Part shown: positions 1 to 6,461 of the stretch, piece after piece
How positions within the stretch are numbered: position 1 is the first letter of the stretch
Layout of the letters: each line of letters starts with the position of its first letter
Assembly (NCBI GenBank): GCA_049509675.1
Contig: JBEKZQ010000212.1
Span: forward strand, 1-10,564
DNA length: 10,564 nucleotides
Direction: 5' to 3'
DNA from: JBEKZQ01 sp049509675
GTDB taxonomy: Bacteria > Planctomycetota > Planctomycetia > Pirellulales > Thermoguttaceae
Notes under the pieces: model-generated
Told to the model about the DNA's origin: nothing
Database searches by the model: none
What the model saw: only the letters and a program-made list of their open reading frames with translations
Translations under genes and position numbers: made by a program

Positions 1-63
1 GCAAGAAGGTCTTCACTACAACACCTTGCGGCCAAAGAAACGCCATCGCCATTGGACTTACAT

Positions 64-621
64 TCACGGACCGGCCCAAATCATTGCATTTTCCCGCGCA
101 ACAGCGTAACTTGGGCTAGTGTTTTCCAGATCAAGGTACGGTCCGATCGCACGTGAACCCGAGACCTGCTGGTACTCGTATTTTGTAAGCTTCTTCAACT
201 CTTCTTTCGGCGACTGAAGGTGGTCTGGATCGCGAAACTTCCGAGTCTGCTGTTGCGAGGCGAGTCTTGACAAGCCAAGTCCGCGTTCCACGGCTTTCAA
301 ATCCGCAAGGTAAAATGACTCTAGTTCCCGACACGCGATCCTTACCAGCACGCCCTGACGACCGGCCTGATTGCACTGCCTTAGTAGCTTCCCTTTAGTC
401 TTCTTGCAATTCGGCTGGGCATCTTGGTCTCGCATCACCACGAACAGGGCGTTCGGGTGGCGATATCCTCGAAGTCGCTTGACCAACTGTCGTTCGAGAT
501 CTTGCTTTCCCTCAAAAACGATGAAACGAGGCACCAACTCCGCTGGAATGATTTTGGGCAAGATGCCCCGCAACATCTCCTCGGCCGATGGTTCCTCCAG
601 GAAAAAGACAAGTTGCCTCAT
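64..621 (-). CDS. DUF4276 family (TOPRIM-like) protein, ATPase partner
   Basis: A 185-aa soluble protein. I see an N-terminal strand followed by an acidic cluster (LEEPSAEE, residues 8-15) where TOPRIM-like DUF4276 proteins carry an EGxTE-type motif. A second acidic motif, RDQD (64-67), follows, then CRELESFYLAD (97-107), which matches the family's ELEaWfLaD signature, and a C-terminal NTSPSYAVARENAM stretch (167-180). The frame stays open upstream to 657, but I place the start at ATG 619-621. It gives the normal N-terminus (MRQLVFFLEE) and overlaps the TGA of the ATPase gene as ATGA, so the two are probably translationally coupled. Members of this family are known to sit beside AAA ATPases, and acidic TOPRIM residues usually bind metal for nucleic-acid cleavage. 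Nuclease activity here is inference. The glycine of the first motif is replaced (LEEPS rather than EGxT). A role in phage defence is plausible but unproven. Confidence 0.8.
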   Translation of the reverse strand: MRQLVFFLEEPSAEEMLRGILPKIIPAELVPRFIVFEGKQDLERQLVKRLRGYRHPNALFVVMRDQDAQPNCKKTKGKLLRQCNQAGRQGVLVRIACRELESFYLADLKAVERGLGLSRLASQQQTRKFRDPDHLQSPKEELKKLTKYEYQQVSGSRAIGPYLDLENTSPSYAVARENAMIWAGP

Positions 622-1808
622 TGTGGATCGGCTCCTTCGAAGAAGCCCTGCTTCCAAAGGAAACCCATCTTGTCCCCCTCGGCCATGTATGCCGAAATCT
701 GCGGATCATCCTTTGCCCGAACTACTTTCGAATAGCCCTCCTTCTTGACAAGCCAAAGGACCTCTTCGAGTTCACACGCATTAAGGAAGTCGGGCGAGAG
801 GGTCGAGACGAATACCTGTCCGCCACGCTTGGCATAATCTCGAAACTCCTCCGCCAACTCGACCATGAGTCTCGGATAAAGTTGATTCTCGGGCTCTTCC
901 ACGCACAGCAGCGGATGAGGTTTGGGATCGTGAAGCAGCACCAGATACGCGAACATCTTAATCGTGCCGTCTGACACGTAGCGATCCAGGAAAGGTGTCT
1001 TGAACGCTGTGTCCCGAAACCGGAGTATCAGTGAGCCATCGTCCATCAAACGTGGTTCGATGTTCCCCAACCCGGGTACGCGGCGCACCATGATTGAGAG
1101 TATCTTGTCGAATACCGACCGATGCTCCCGATAGAGAAAGTGAGCGGCGCGGCGCAGATTATCGCCAGTTTCGGAGAGATGCTCAGATTCACCCGCGGCC
1201 TCCTTGCGGCCGCGCGCGGCTTCGATATGAAAGTCTGACACATGCCAGGACTCGATCAACCGCCGAAAAGCATTTGCGGCCTTGAATCGCTCGAATTGGC
1301 CGAGACCCTTGATGGCCAGAATGTCGGCAGCGTCGAGGGTTTGATTTTCGCGGGTGAGTGCTTCATCCGGCTTGTTGAAGTCTTCCTCGTTGGTGATCGC
1401 GTAGCCGCGCCCTTCCTGAAAGTCGAGAAAGTGATACGGTTTGCCGTGACGGCCTCGCTTGTATCGAAGGATTTCCCGTTTTACGACTGGTGCTTTCTTA
1501 TTTTCGCCAATCTCAAGCAAATAGGTGACCAGTCGGTCCACTCCCACGATGTCCATGCGATATTGGAGTTCGATGAGAATGGTTTTCTCCTTGGAATCAC
1601 GGCTGACGACCTCCTGAAACCGGCCGCGCGAGTCGAGTGCCTGTCGTACGTTGCCCGTTAGGCAGTCGTGCAGGAATCCAAACACGTCGAAAAGCGTCGT
1701 CTTCCCCGAACCGTTGGCTCCCACGACCACGCAGAAGTTAGGCAGCTCGCGAAGCTCGACGTCGCGGAACGCCTTGAAGTTCTTCAGACGAATGGATTCG
1801 ATTTTCAT
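618..1808 (-). CDS. AAA family (SMC/OLD-like, AAA_21 type) ATPase
   Basis: A 396-aa ATPase of the ABC/SMC-related AAA_21 type. The N-terminus has the usual MKIESIRLKNFKAF strand with a Walker A GANGSGKTT (residues 30-38). The middle (about 60-270) is a variable insertion region with a basic/helical character. The C-terminal half carries a signature-like RYVSDGTIKMFAYL (277-290), a Walker B strand ending in EEPENQLYP (304-312) and the last core strand VFVSTLSPDFLNA (332-344). In relatives the last motif normally reads THSP, but here the histidine is Leu337. ATG 1806-1808 has a good ribosome binding site (GAGG about 8 bases upstream). The stop overlaps the start of the DUF4276 gene, and the start overlaps the stop of a doubtful small ORF. 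The pairing recalls split OLD/Gabija/PARIS-like ATPase plus TOPRIM systems, so a nucleic-acid-sensing defence role is inferred, not shown. Confidence 0.88.
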   Translation of the reverse strand: MKIESIRLKNFKAFRDVELRELPNFCVVVGANGSGKTTLFDVFGFLHDCLTGNVRQALDSRGRFQEVVSRDSKEKTILIELQYRMDIVGVDRLVTYLLEIGENKKAPVVKREILRYKRGRHGKPYHFLDFQEGRGYAITNEEDFNKPDEALTRENQTLDAADILAIKGLGQFERFKAANAFRRLIESWHVSDFHIEAARGRKEAAGESEHLSETGDNLRRAAHFLYREHRSVFDKILSIMVRRVPGLGNIEPRLMDDGSLILRFRDTAFKTPFLDRYVSDGTIKMFAYLVLLHDPKPHPLLCVEEPENQLYPRLMVELAEEFRDYAKRGGQVFVSTLSPDFLNACELEEVLWLVKKEGYSKVVRAKDDPQISAYMAEGDKMGFLWKQGFFEGADPQ

Positions 1809-2011
1809 TCTATTGTCCTCTGTCGGTCATCATTCCGCCGTCGGTTCGGTAGTTCAGTCAAGCTGGATCTGAGAAACGGGATAAGTCCAATTATTGCTGT
1901 TTCCTCGCTCTTCCGCGGAGTTGAATCTATCAGCACCCGCCCTTTCGTGTCAACGATTAGAGTTTCCCCATTTTCCGGCTTACCTCTCTTTTCCCGGAAG
2001 GGCTCTTGCAC
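1805..2011 (-). CDS. Doubtful small ORF upstream of the ATPase (68 aa)
   Basis: A 68-codon frame beginning with GTG (2009-2011), whose TGA overlaps the ATPase start codon as ATGA, the same junction as between the ATPase and DUF4276 genes. I recognise no family. The C-terminus is polar and basic (NRRRNDDRQR), and the middle has a short hydrophobic stretch (AIIGLIPFL). Two points argue against it. There is no convincing ribosome binding site before the GTG, which lies inside a hairpin (2000-2023). A good sigma70-type promoter (1924-1953) also lies inside the frame, so a transcript from it would lack the ORF's start. It may be a chance open frame in the ATPase leader, or a real first gene of the operon. 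The overlap geometry is the only positive evidence. Confidence 0.3.
   Translation of the reverse strand: MQEPFREKRGKPENGETLIVDTKGRVLIDSTPRKSEETAIIGLIPFLRSSLTELPNRRRNDDRQRTIE
1924..1953 (-). promoter_or_regulatory. Candidate sigma70 promoter for the ATPase/DUF4276 operon
   Basis: Reading the minus strand, a perfect -35 hexamer TTGACA (1948-1953) is followed after 18 bases by TAGATT (1924-1929), which matches the -10 consensus at four of six positions. A start site near 1917 would give a leader of about 110 bases before the ATPase ATG. The surrounding sequence (about 1800-2000) is AT-richer than the rest of the window, as expected for a promoter region. It is a pattern match only, and planctomycete promoters are not always recognisable this way. 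Confidence 0.4.
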
Positions 2012-2023
2012 CCGGAAGAGCCC
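2000..2023. terminator. Hairpin 3' of the hemL remnant, possible terminator
   Basis: An 8-bp perfect stem, GGGCTCTT (2000-2007) pairing with AAGAGCCC (2016-2023), with an 8-base loop. It lies about 25 bases downstream of the hemL-remnant stop on the minus strand. No T-run follows on either strand, so if it terminates transcription it is not a classic Rho-independent terminator. It contains the GTG start of the doubtful 68-aa ORF. Confidence 0.35.
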
Positions 2024-2045
2024 GGACGGGAGTTGACAGCAGAGT

Positions 2046-2426
2046 TCACAGCCTCGCCATTGCCTCCTGTGCAGCGGCGATGGTCAGGTCGATGTCCTGC
2101 TCGGTGTAGGCCGTGGAAAGGAACAACGCCTCGAATTGGCTGCACGGCATATAAATACCGCGATCCAGCAGGCCCCAGAAATATCGGGCGAAACGCCGCG
2201 TATCGCACTGGGCGGCACTCTCCCAGTCGTTCACCGGGCCATCGTGGACGACCGACGTCATCATCGAGCCACAGCGGCCGATGCTGTGTGGGGCGGCCGC
2301 GGCGGCCCGATCCAAGCCGGCGGCCAGCCGGCCGACGAGGCGTTCCAACTCGGCGTAAGGCTGTGTCTGTCGCAAGATCTTGAGGGTGGCAATCATTATC
2401 GGGCCCCTCCATCGCCATCTTGTCAA
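2046..2426 (-). pseudogene. hemL: C-terminal fragment of glutamate-1-semialdehyde 2,1-aminomutase (hemL remnant)
   Basis: The translation from MIATLKILRQ (starting at 2396) to QEAMARL matches the last quarter of HemL, the PLP enzyme that makes 5-aminolevulinate for haem. Recognisable pieces are the TLKIL helix, GSMMTSVV, the DTRRFARYFWGLLDRGIYM helix and turn, CSQFEALFLSTAYTEQDID and the final helix. A full HemL is about 430 aa, while only about 116 aa remain here. The PLP-binding lysine region and the whole large domain are absent, so this cannot be an active enzyme. The frame opens at TTG 2424-2426. An internal ATG at 2394-2396 has a GGAGG-like sequence upstream, so a stub could still be translated. 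Just upstream, another frame reads MAMEG, which could be the continuation of the family's N-P-x-A-M-A-A-G segment after a frameshift (inference). The intact ABC gene begins less than 80 bases further on, so the N-terminal part was lost by deletion or rearrangement. Confidence 0.75.
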
Positions 2427-2504
2427 ATACTACCGATCATCCTATCCACCGCACGGATTGCCTGCAACGCGCGCACCGGCCCAATGGCGTCGCTGCAGGG
2501 TCGC

Positions 2505-3260
2505 TCAGATCAACATTTGCCGCAGGAACTGTTGCGTACGGGCCACTTGCGGGGCGTCCAGCACCTGCCCGGGCGGACCCTGTTCGATGATTCGACCGTC
2601 GGCCAGGACCACAATCCGATCGGCCGCCCGACGGGCGAAGCCGATCTCGTGCGTAACCACCAGCAACGTCAGCCCCTCGCGTTTCAGGTCTTCCAGGACC
2701 GCAAGCACCTCGTGTTTCAGCTCGGGGTCCAAGGCGCTGGTAATCTCGTCGCAGAGCAGGCCGCGGGGCTCCATGGCCATCGCCCGGGCGATAGCCACCC
2801 GCTGCTTCTGTCCGCCGGAAAGCTCCTGGGGAAAGGCGGCGGCGCGGTCGGCCAACCCCACGCGTTCCAGAAGCTGCAAGGCGCGCCCACGGACTGTTTC
2901 TTTCGAGAGCCGCAACACGCAGCGGGGCGCCTCCATTACGTTCTCCAGGGCCGTCAGGTGCGGGAAAAGCTGGAAATCCTGGAAGATCATGCCGAACACG
3001 CGGCGGACTTGCCGGGCTGCGGGGCAACCGTGATGGTTGCGCTGCGGCGCGAGCACATGCGTGCCGACGCGGATCTCGCCCGCGTCAAAACTGTTCAGCC
3101 CGTTGATGCACCGCAGCAGCGTCGACTTGCCCGCGCCGCTGGGACCGATCAAGGCCACCGTTTCGCCCGGCTCGACCGTCAGGCTGACGTCGTCCAGTAC
3201 CAAGCGCGGTCCAAAGCGCTTGGTCACGTGCGCGAGGACGACTTGCAGGCGGTCGCTCAT
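2505..3260 (-). CDS. Polar amino acid ABC transporter, ATP-binding protein
   Basis: A 251-aa ABC ATPase of the GlnQ/HisP type, the usual length for the family. Motifs in order: Walker A GPSGAGKST (39-47), Q-loop IFQDFQLFPHLT (92-103), signature ELSGGQKQR (146-154), Walker B and D-loop LLCDEITSALDP (168-179) and switch His204 in VVTHEIGFA. Relatives usually have DEPTSALDP, but here the proline is isoleucine. The open frame runs upstream to 3560 through the permease gene, but ATG 3258-3260 gives a canonical N-terminus and overlaps the permease stop as ATGA. The two genes are therefore coupled and form one importer, with this protein as the cytoplasmic motor. The substrate is probably an amino acid, going by family, but the exact one cannot be read from the sequence. 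Confidence 0.93.
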   Translation of the reverse strand: MSDRLQVVLAHVTKRFGPRLVLDDVSLTVEPGETVALIGPSGAGKSTLLRCINGLNSFDAGEIRVGTHVLAPQRNHHGCPAARQVRRVFGMIFQDFQLFPHLTALENVMEAPRCVLRLSKETVRGRALQLLERVGLADRAAAFPQELSGGQKQRVAIARAMAMEPRGLLCDEITSALDPELKHEVLAVLEDLKREGLTLLVVTHEIGFARRAADRIVVLADGRIIEQGPPGQVLDAPQVARTQQFLRQMLI

Positions 3261-4717
3261 CGGCCTTTCCCCCAGCGACGTTCCAGGTAGCGCGACAGAT
3301 GCCCCAGCGGCACCGACATCAGCAGGTACAAGGCGGCGGTCACCAGTCCGATTTCCAGGTATTTCAGGCTCGACTTGGCCAGGATCTGATACTGCTTGGT
3401 CAGATCGACCACGGCCACGATGCTCACCACGCTGGTGTCCTTGAACAGGGCCACGAAGTCGTTGGTCATGGGGGGCAGGATGACGCGAATCGCCTGCGGC
3501 ATGATGATCCGCCGAAAGACGTGCAGCCGCGACATGCCCAACGAGGCCCCGGCCTCCCATTGGCCAATCGGAATCGAGGCCACGCCCGCCCGATAGATTT
3601 CGGCCTCGTAGGCGGCATAGTTCAAGCCGAAGCCCAGAATCGCCGCCTGCATCGGACCCAGCTTCAGCGCGAAAGGCAGCGGGTAGTGCCCGGCGATCAC
3701 CGGCAGCCCGAAATACAGGAAGTACAGCAACAGCAGCACGGGAATGCCGCGGAAGAACTCCACGTACAGCGTGGCCGCCCAGCGCAGCGGGGCCGGGCCG
3801 TACAGCCGGCTCACGGCGATCGGCAACCCCAGCGCCATGGCCAGCATCATGCTCAGGATGGTCAACTCGACCGTGACTGCGGCCCCTTCCAATAACCAGG
3901 GAAGATATCGCACGAGCGTCCAGTTCTGGTTCGACTCCTGCAACACGTTCTTAATGCTTCCGCGGGCGAGTTGCTCCTGGTCGTCGTTCCAGATGCGCCA
4001 TTTCTCATAGATGCCGCGGAGCGTGCCGTCAGCGATAAGCCGCTCCAGCGCGGCGTCGAAGCGGGCGGCCAATTCCTCCTGGTCCTTGCGGAAAGCAATG
4101 GCGTAGAACCCCGGCGCCAGCGGCTTGCCGACGAACTTCAGTTTCGGGTTCGGCTGGGCGTAGTAGACCGCGATTGGCAGGTCCAACAGCACGGCGTCCA
4201 GCCGCCCGAGCTCCAAGTCAAGGTACGGTTCCGTCTGATTGCCATAGACTTTGTTGCGGATGCCCATCTGGTCCAGCAGTCGCTGGGCGGCGGTGTCTTC
4301 CAAGGTGCCCACCAGGAGCCCGAGCTTCTTGCACTCCTCGAGCGACTGGAATCGCTTCTCGCCCGAGAGGGCCACGAGTTGCAGCGTATAGACGTAATAG
4401 GGTCGGGTGAAACGCAGCGCCTTGACGCGGTCCGGGGTAACCTCCAGGCCGTTCATGGCGAAATCGAAGTCGCCCCGCTGCAGGCCCGGCACGAGCGCCT
4501 TGAAATCGTACTGCACGAACTCGATCCGCCGGCCCAACTCTTTTTCCAGGGCCCGGGCCAGATCGACTTCAAAACCCACGTAGCGGTCGAGGTCCTTGGG
4601 ATCCTTGCAGATATAGGGCGCACCGCCCTCGGCGTCGGCCGCCCAGCGGAGCGGCGAGAGCGGCGCGCGGTCGGGCTCCGCGGCCGACAGGCAGCCGCAG
4701 GACAAGAGCAGCAGCAT
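3257..4717 (-). CDS. Fused solute-binding protein/permease of a polar amino acid ABC importer
   Basis: A 486-aa two-domain protein. Residues 1-15 are a short hydrophobic leader with a possible lipobox (LLSC, then GC). Residues about 22-245 form a family 3 solute-binding domain (GFEVDLARALEKELGR 48-63, GDFDFAMNGLEVTPDR 82-97, FTRPYYVY 103-110, and the C-terminal DGTLRGIYEKW 230-240). Residues about 270-480 are an integral membrane permease of the HisM/GlnP type, with FFRGIPVLLLLYFLYFGLP (321-339) and the EAA loop around EAGASLGMSRLHVFRRIIMP (388-407) that contacts the ATPase. ATG 4715-4717 is the first plausible start after the preceding gene, but its leader has no N-terminal positive charge and the ribosome binding site is weak, so the exact start is uncertain. 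A tandem TGGTGAA pair (plus strand, 4738-4751) lies just upstream. Binding-protein/permease fusions are known in this transporter family. The ATPase gene follows with a 4-base overlap. Confidence 0.9.
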   Translation of the reverse strand: MLLLLSCGCLSAAEPDRAPLSPLRWAADAEGGAPYICKDPKDLDRYVGFEVDLARALEKELGRRIEFVQYDFKALVPGLQRGDFDFAMNGLEVTPDRVKALRFTRPYYVYTLQLVALSGEKRFQSLEECKKLGLLVGTLEDTAAQRLLDQMGIRNKVYGNQTEPYLDLELGRLDAVLLDLPIAVYYAQPNPKLKFVGKPLAPGFYAIAFRKDQEELAARFDAALERLIADGTLRGIYEKWRIWNDDQEQLARGSIKNVLQESNQNWTLVRYLPWLLEGAAVTVELTILSMMLAMALGLPIAVSRLYGPAPLRWAATLYVEFFRGIPVLLLLYFLYFGLPVIAGHYPLPFALKLGPMQAAILGFGLNYAAYEAEIYRAGVASIPIGQWEAGASLGMSRLHVFRRIIMPQAIRVILPPMTNDFVALFKDTSVVSIVAVVDLTKQYQILAKSSLKYLEIGLVTAALYLLMSVPLGHLSRYLERRWGKGR

Positions 4718-4809
4718 CAGGCCGCCGCAATACTGGATGGTGAATGGTGAATAGCGGATGGCGATTCGGTTGCAGTAACGGTTGCGGTTGATCGATTGCC
4801 GGCAGAATT

Positions 4810-6120
4810 TTACTTGGAGGCGGCGCCGCCGTAAAGATTCTGGTGCCCCGGCTGCGGTCGCAGCCAGATCAGGGCTGCGCCCACGGCAAAGCTCAACCAG
4901 AGCAGATCGCCCGCGGCACGCGCGACCGGCAATGCCAACAGGCCCAGCGCCGCCAGCCACACGAGGCAGACGATCCAGGCCCACGTCGGCCGCCGGCCGC
5001 ATCGGTTCAGCACGATTGCCAGGGCCGGCAGGGCGGCCGTGGGATGATAACTCCAAGTGACCGGCGAGAACCACAACGTGGCGAGCGTCACCAGCGCGAT
5101 TTCCACGGACCACTTTTCGGGCGACAGGGCGCAGCCTTTCCGGCGGCAGAACAGGGCAATCGCTGCCGCGAGGCCTGCGGTGACGGCCAGGAAGACGTAC
5201 CACAACTGCTTTTCGCTAAGATCGGCGATCGCCACCATCTTCCGGGCTTCGTCGGGCACGGGGTCGTCCGTGCTGCCCAGGTTCGAGAGCAGGCGGCGCA
5301 GCGTGATCGCCAGGGATTGGTTGCTCAGGCGGTCTTCATCGACGTGGTCTAAACCCATCTGCCGCATGGCAGTACCGGCGGCTCCCTTATCCCACCAGCG
5401 GACGTGTTCTTCCCAGGCCCCTTGCGTGCCGTAGCCCGCAACGGACAACCCGATGTCGATCGCCAAGGTGCAAGCCAAGGCGATCAGCGCGGCTTTCCAT
5501 TTCCGCTTCAACAGCAAGTACGCGATGCCCAGCACGGGGAGCAATTTCATCCAGGCGGCCAGTCCCAGCAGGAAACCGCCGGAGCAATCGCGGCCCCGGC
5601 CGGCGCGCTCCAGGCCGGCGACCATGCACCAGACCATCAACACGTGAAAGGTTCCCAGGCACAGGCCGTCCACGGCCAAAGGAAGCACCAGCAGGCCCGC
5701 TACCAGCGTGGAGCGGCGACGCGTGGTTTCGTCCGACTCGGCCAAGACATGATGGCGGACCGTGCCCAACAGTCCCAGCCAACTCCAACAGCCCAACAAA
5801 GACCACAGGCCGGCCGCCAGCCACATCGGCATGCCGAGAAAGATCACCCATACCACATCGACCGAGGGCCAGTAGCGGCCCAGGGTCGGCGACGACTCGC
5901 GGGCCTGATGTTCCAGCACATTTCGCCCGGCGTTGCAGAAGCCGGCAAAATCGCTGCAACCGTTGGTCACTGCTCGGTCAACCGCGATCATCAGGCCCAG
6001 CAGAAGCGAGACGATCACTACCGCCTGTCCCAACCGCTCCCATGGCGAAACGGCCCCGGCAGCGCCATCCGACGAGGATGGCTCGAATGGCCAGAGGGAC
6101 TGGACTGCCGTCTTGATCAT
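4810..6120 (-). CDS. GT87 (DUF2029)-like polytopic membrane glycosyltransferase
   Basis: A 436-aa very hydrophobic protein with about nine to ten predicted membrane helices. The first large loop after helix 1 has SDFAGFCNAGRNVLE (56-70), matching the family's DFxxYYxAGxxxL segment with the putative catalytic Asp57. Further GT87-like pieces are the FLLGLAAWMKLLPVL helix (183-197) followed by LLLKRKWKA, SNQSLAITLRRLL (266-278) and FSPVTWSYHPTAALPAL (351-367), which resembles the family's S-W-x-H-H region. These enzymes use polyprenyl-phosphate sugars to add mannose or similar residues on the outer face of the membrane. The acceptor here is unknown. The frame runs upstream to a TTG at 6201, but ATG 6118-6120 (MIKTAVQSLW) is the better start. 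The importer genes follow after 92 bases on the same strand, so co-transcription is possible, but no functional link is evident. Confidence 0.75.
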   Translation of the reverse strand: MIKTAVQSLWPFEPSSSDGAAGAVSPWERLGQAVVIVSLLLGLMIAVDRAVTNGCSDFAGFCNAGRNVLEHQARESSPTLGRYWPSVDVVWVIFLGMPMWLAAGLWSLLGCWSWLGLLGTVRHHVLAESDETTRRRSTLVAGLLVLPLAVDGLCLGTFHVLMVWCMVAGLERAGRGRDCSGGFLLGLAAWMKLLPVLGIAYLLLKRKWKAALIALACTLAIDIGLSVAGYGTQGAWEEHVRWWDKGAAGTAMRQMGLDHVDEDRLSNQSLAITLRRLLSNLGSTDDPVPDEARKMVAIADLSEKQLWYVFLAVTAGLAAAIALFCRRKGCALSPEKWSVEIALVTLATLWFSPVTWSYHPTAALPALAIVLNRCGRRPTWAWIVCLVWLAALGLLALPVARAAGDLLWLSFAVGAALIWLRPQPGHQNLYGGAASK

Positions 6121-6309
6121 CCGGACTGGTTCTTGGTTCTTCAAGTTCCAAGTAAGAAGTAAAGCCGTTGAGGTGGCATCATGGCGGATTACGGGCGGCA
6201 ATTCAAGGCCAGACGCACGCCGACGCCGCCCATGCCCCCCTGTGGAGTGGCATCGTGCAATGATACCTGCTGATCGCGTGCTGTAACCTAGAGTTTCATG
6301 GGCACGCTA
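6121..6309. other. Intergenic region upstream of the GT87-like gene
   Basis: I see no gene here. On the minus strand a weak promoter-like pair, TTGAAT (6201-6206) and CATGAT (6178-6183), is separated by 17 bases and would start transcription about 50 bases before the GT87-like ATG. Each hexamer matches the sigma70 consensus at only four of six positions, so this is a low-confidence suggestion. The right end abuts the 118-bp repeat element. Confidence 0.3.
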
Positions 6310-6427
6310 GTGGTCTGTCCATTTCGACATTACCGGTTGGGTGCCACTGCTGGCTTGCCCAGCAGTGCTGGAAACACGGTTGGACAAGCCAACCGTGGCA
6401 CCCGTAAATTCAAGTTGGACAGACCAC
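6310..6427. mobile_element. 118-bp MITE-like element, copy 1 (TA-flanked)
   Basis: A non-coding element with perfect terminal inverted repeats GTGGTCTGTCCA / TGGACAGACCAC, flanked on both sides by TA (6308-6309 and 6428-6429; counting CTAG, the symmetry covers 15 bp). It is 115/118 identical to a second copy at 8595-8712. Inside are two 9-bp-stem, 5-base-loop hairpins: CACTGCTGG/CCAGCAGTG (6345-6367) and CACGGTTGG/CCAACCGTG (6375-6397). An alternative long-range pairing joins GGGTGCCAC (6339-6347) with GTGGCACCC (6395-6403). TA target duplication with short terminal repeats is the habit of IS630/Tc1-mariner transposases, so this may be a MITE mobilised in trans. No transposase is in the window. 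Confidence 0.75.
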
Positions 6428-6461
6428 TAGTCGACATACAGCCTGTTGCGGAGCAAGCGCG

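Noticed and set aside
1957..2418. 153-codon minus-strand frame over the hemL remnant
   Set aside because: Out of frame with the clear HemL match and rich in Arg/Pro; at most its first few codons (MAMEG) may be a frameshifted hemL scrap.
2136..3290. 384-codon plus-strand frame opposite the hemL remnant and ABC ATPase
   Set aside because: A shadow of the ABC ATPase, whose Walker and signature motifs are intact on the minus strand.
3261..3560. N-terminal extension of the ABC ATPase to 3560
   Set aside because: It lies inside the permease gene in another frame; a canonical ABC N-terminus starts at 3260 with an ATGA overlap.
4718..5203. N-terminal extension of the binding-protein/permease to 5203
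   Set aside because: It overlaps the GT87-like gene in another frame and is arginine/proline-rich shadow sequence; homology begins only after 4717.
6339..6403. Cloverleaf-like folding inside the 118-bp element as a tRNA
   Set aside because: No T-loop, D-loop or acceptor-end sequence fits; the symmetry is explained by a palindromic mobile or repeat element with a second copy.
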